The notes below the pieces were generated by a model that saw nothing but the letters and a program-made list of their open reading frames with translations, ran no database searches and had not been told where the DNA came from. A DNA stretch of 64,000 nt from Caulochytrium protostelioides (Eukaryota; Chytridiomycota; Caulochytriomycetes; Caulochytriales; Caulochytriaceae): positions 1 through 64,000 of the forward strand of contig ML014138.1 in the NCBI GenBank assembly GCA_003615045.1, given 5' to 3'. Both the position numbers and the translations under genes were made by a program. Below are positions 61,984-64,000 of this stretch, in pieces; the first letter of the stretch is position 1, and each line of letters starts with the position of its first letter.

Positions 61984-64000
61984 GGTGGCCGCGGCGCTGC
62001 GTGGCGCGCGGGAGAGCCCCGCGTACGCGCCGGACCGACACGGCGGCCAGCGGGCCTCGCCTTCCCGCTGCCCGGCGTGGCCCCTTCTCCGCCGATCGTC
62101 GTGGTCGGCGCACGCCGCGGGACAGAAGCAACGATGCAGTCAGACAGAAGAGCCGAGTCGGACGCGAGACGAGGCGCGTCGTTGCGCCGCGTCAGCGGCG
62201 GTGCGTCAGTCGAGGCGTCCGGGCCGACCGGCTGACCGCCGACTGGTCCAGGGTGGGGTCGCCGTTGGGAGCGAAGCGTCAGCGAGGCTCTGGGGGGCCT
62301 AGGGCGGCTGTCGTCTCGCTTCGTGGTGTAGCAGCTCAATCAGCCAAAGGCTGCGAGGATGGCCGAGGAGCGGTGGCGGCGGCGGTCTCGTTCGTGGCGT
62401 CAGTGTCGTGTTGAAGTCTTGCTCTGGATAGGCGGCGATATGGTGGGTATGCGAATCTATGGGTCTATGTCGGAGTTTGCGAAAATGCAGGAAGCCATCC
62501 GGATGGCTTAGACGGTATGAACCTTCCTGGGACAGATCGAGGTGGGATGTATGGATGTGACCGAGTGTGCTAACGCCATTTCCGCCGACAGCCGGATCGG
62601 GCATGCAGGACCGCCTTTCTTGCCGATCCTCCGCTTGCCGTGCGCGGCGCGGCAGCCGTCGGCGGCCCCACCCCATGCGCGGCGTGGGGTTCCTCCGTGC
62701 CTTCAAATTCGATTCCCGCACGCCGCAAGCCGCTCGCAGAGAGCCGTGCACCGCCATTTTCCGCGTTCGGATCGCCGCGTCGCCGAACGTAGCCAGAAGA
62801 GCCGCGTCCGCTGGATACCACTGGATATCACGTCTCGGACTGGCTGCATCGCAGCTTCATTCGTCCACTGGGGTAGGCGTACCGCGATGGATGGATATGC
62901 TTTTTCACGCCAATGTCGGCGGCTGTCAGGACGGCCGCGCTTTGCTGTGGGTCTCTGGCCCTTCCCGGGGAAACTCATCTTTCATTCTCCGCTGGCCCGC
63001 TGCCAAACGGGGTTGCCGAACGCGTGCACCAGGCAAGGTTGGTGTGAGGTGGGCCTTCGGTCCTTTTTCCTTTGAAGGAATCCGACCCTTCTGATTGCGA
63101 TGATCGCAGTCCTAACTCAATTCTGGATTTTCTTTTAATCCGATTACCAGAAGCTGAATGCGATACGTTCGATTCGTTGAACTCCACCAAGGGCCACACC
63201 TTCGGCGAAACATCGCCAGGAATGATCGACAGGCACCGTCATGAGAGGAAAGATGTGACCGCATCCGGATGTCGTCGTCTTTCCAGACGTGCATCGCGGT
63301 AGGATCGGCGTGCCATGAGTCATCTTAGCAAGCGGCCGATACCCAACTGATAGACCCAGTTCAGAGTAGCGTGCGATTCGCTTTCAGAATGCGTGTGATT
63401 CGCTTTGTGCCATGAGTGCAACGTCGTCGCCTGATATCAGCCCGGCTCGTTCGCATCAGCGAGGCGCCTCGTCGTCATCGCATCGTCGAGATCCCCCGTC
63501 TCGACTGGGCGCCATCCATGTGAATTGATACCACGCGTGCCCTCGTCTCGTGGCGCGGACAGCCTTCTTGAATCGTCCGGAGACTGACGGCATTTCGCCT
63601 CACAGTGCCAAGAAGGCCGCGGAGCCATGCTCCAGTCACTGTGCCGCAGGCACCGTTTCCGCAGCGCACGTCCGATGGGAGAGGGATGCGACGCGTGGCT
63701 TCGCTGCCGCTCTTTCCATATGCGCATGCGCGCTGGCGCAGGACCCCGGCGCGGCCCGGCGCGGCCCGGCGCTGCTGCGCCACGGCCCGGCACTTCCCGG
63801 CACCTGCATACCATGCGGCCGCAGCGCCCTGGATCGCCTCGCATGGCATGGCCGGTCGGCGCGGTGGCCTCCGCACACGATGGGTCGCGATGTGCATCGC
63901 GTCGCGTGTCCGCCCCTCGGCCACGACGCTGCGAGCCGATGCAGACCCCCGCGGGGCCGCGCCGCCGGCGGGCGCCACCGGCGGCACCGGGACGCGACGG
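61984..64000. other. Right-end region without supported gene
   Basis: Contains the upstream flank of the ERD1-like gene, a lower-GC section (about 62400-63450) and a repeat of GGCCCGGCGC units near 63750-63775. The frames on both strands are short or compositional. I see no tRNA-like, mobile-element or domain signal. A gene with many small exons cannot be excluded. Confidence 0.5.

Overview
The window is a GC-rich (roughly two-thirds G+C by eye), intron-poor eukaryotic nuclear contig. The gene set is that of an opisthokont, most likely an early-diverging zoosporic (chytrid-like) fungus. Evidence for this: GTAAGT/GTATGT...AG introns of about 130-390 nt; fungal-type housekeeping genes (Sec31, Drs2-type flippase, ERD1/EXS, Alg1, Sdo1, Rmd1/DUF155, a fungal BTB protein with a split C-terminal domain); and a FAM184-like coiled-coil protein, a family I associate with flagellated lineages. 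The lineage call is an inference. No rRNA, tRNA, CRISPR array or bacterial-style operon was seen.

Layout. 1-5.2 kb: triplet-rich DNA, then a BTB/POZ gene. 5.2-10 kb: uridine kinase-like gene (+), a three-exon metaxin (-) and a two-exon ERGIC-53/Emp47-type cargo lectin (-). 10-16 kb: GATGC minisatellite, a three-exon BORCS6-like gene (+), an RMD1/DUF155 membrane protein (+) and mitochondrial uS9 (-). 16.9-18.2 kb: a decayed Fanzor (eukaryotic TnpB relative, RNA-guided nuclease family), the most unusual element. 18.8-23.8 kb: a three-exon RRM/zinc-knuckle/RGG protein (-), the tiny secretory gene kish/TMEM167 (+), and a 127-aa unknown (+). 24.1-31.5 kb: Sec31 (-, two exons) and cardiolipin synthase (+), divergent. 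31.6-41.3 kb: an unrecognised 943-aa protein (-), a large Rrn6/TAF1C-like protein (+) and a mitochondrial-type RluA pseudouridine synthase (+). 41.5-51.2 kb: P4-ATPase (-), a 167-bp tandem duplication, a long gene-poor stretch, and UPF1 (-). 51.7-62 kb: FAM184-like coiled-coil (-), ALG1 (+), SBDS/SDO1 (-) and an EXS-domain ERD1-like protein (-). 62-64 kb: no supported gene.

Functional themes: early secretory pathway and glycosylation (Sec31, ERGIC-53-like lectin, Kish, Alg1, ERD1-like, Drs2-like flippase); mitochondria (metaxin, uS9m, cardiolipin synthase, RluA-type synthase); RNA and ribosome biology (UPF1, SBDS, RRM protein, Rrn6-like). Adjacent genes are often convergent with 80-250 bp between stops. 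Several small spliced genes (BORCS6-like, Kish, RRM protein, metaxin N-terminus, lectin signal exon, Sec31 first exon) were reconstructed by hand from splice sites and reading phase.
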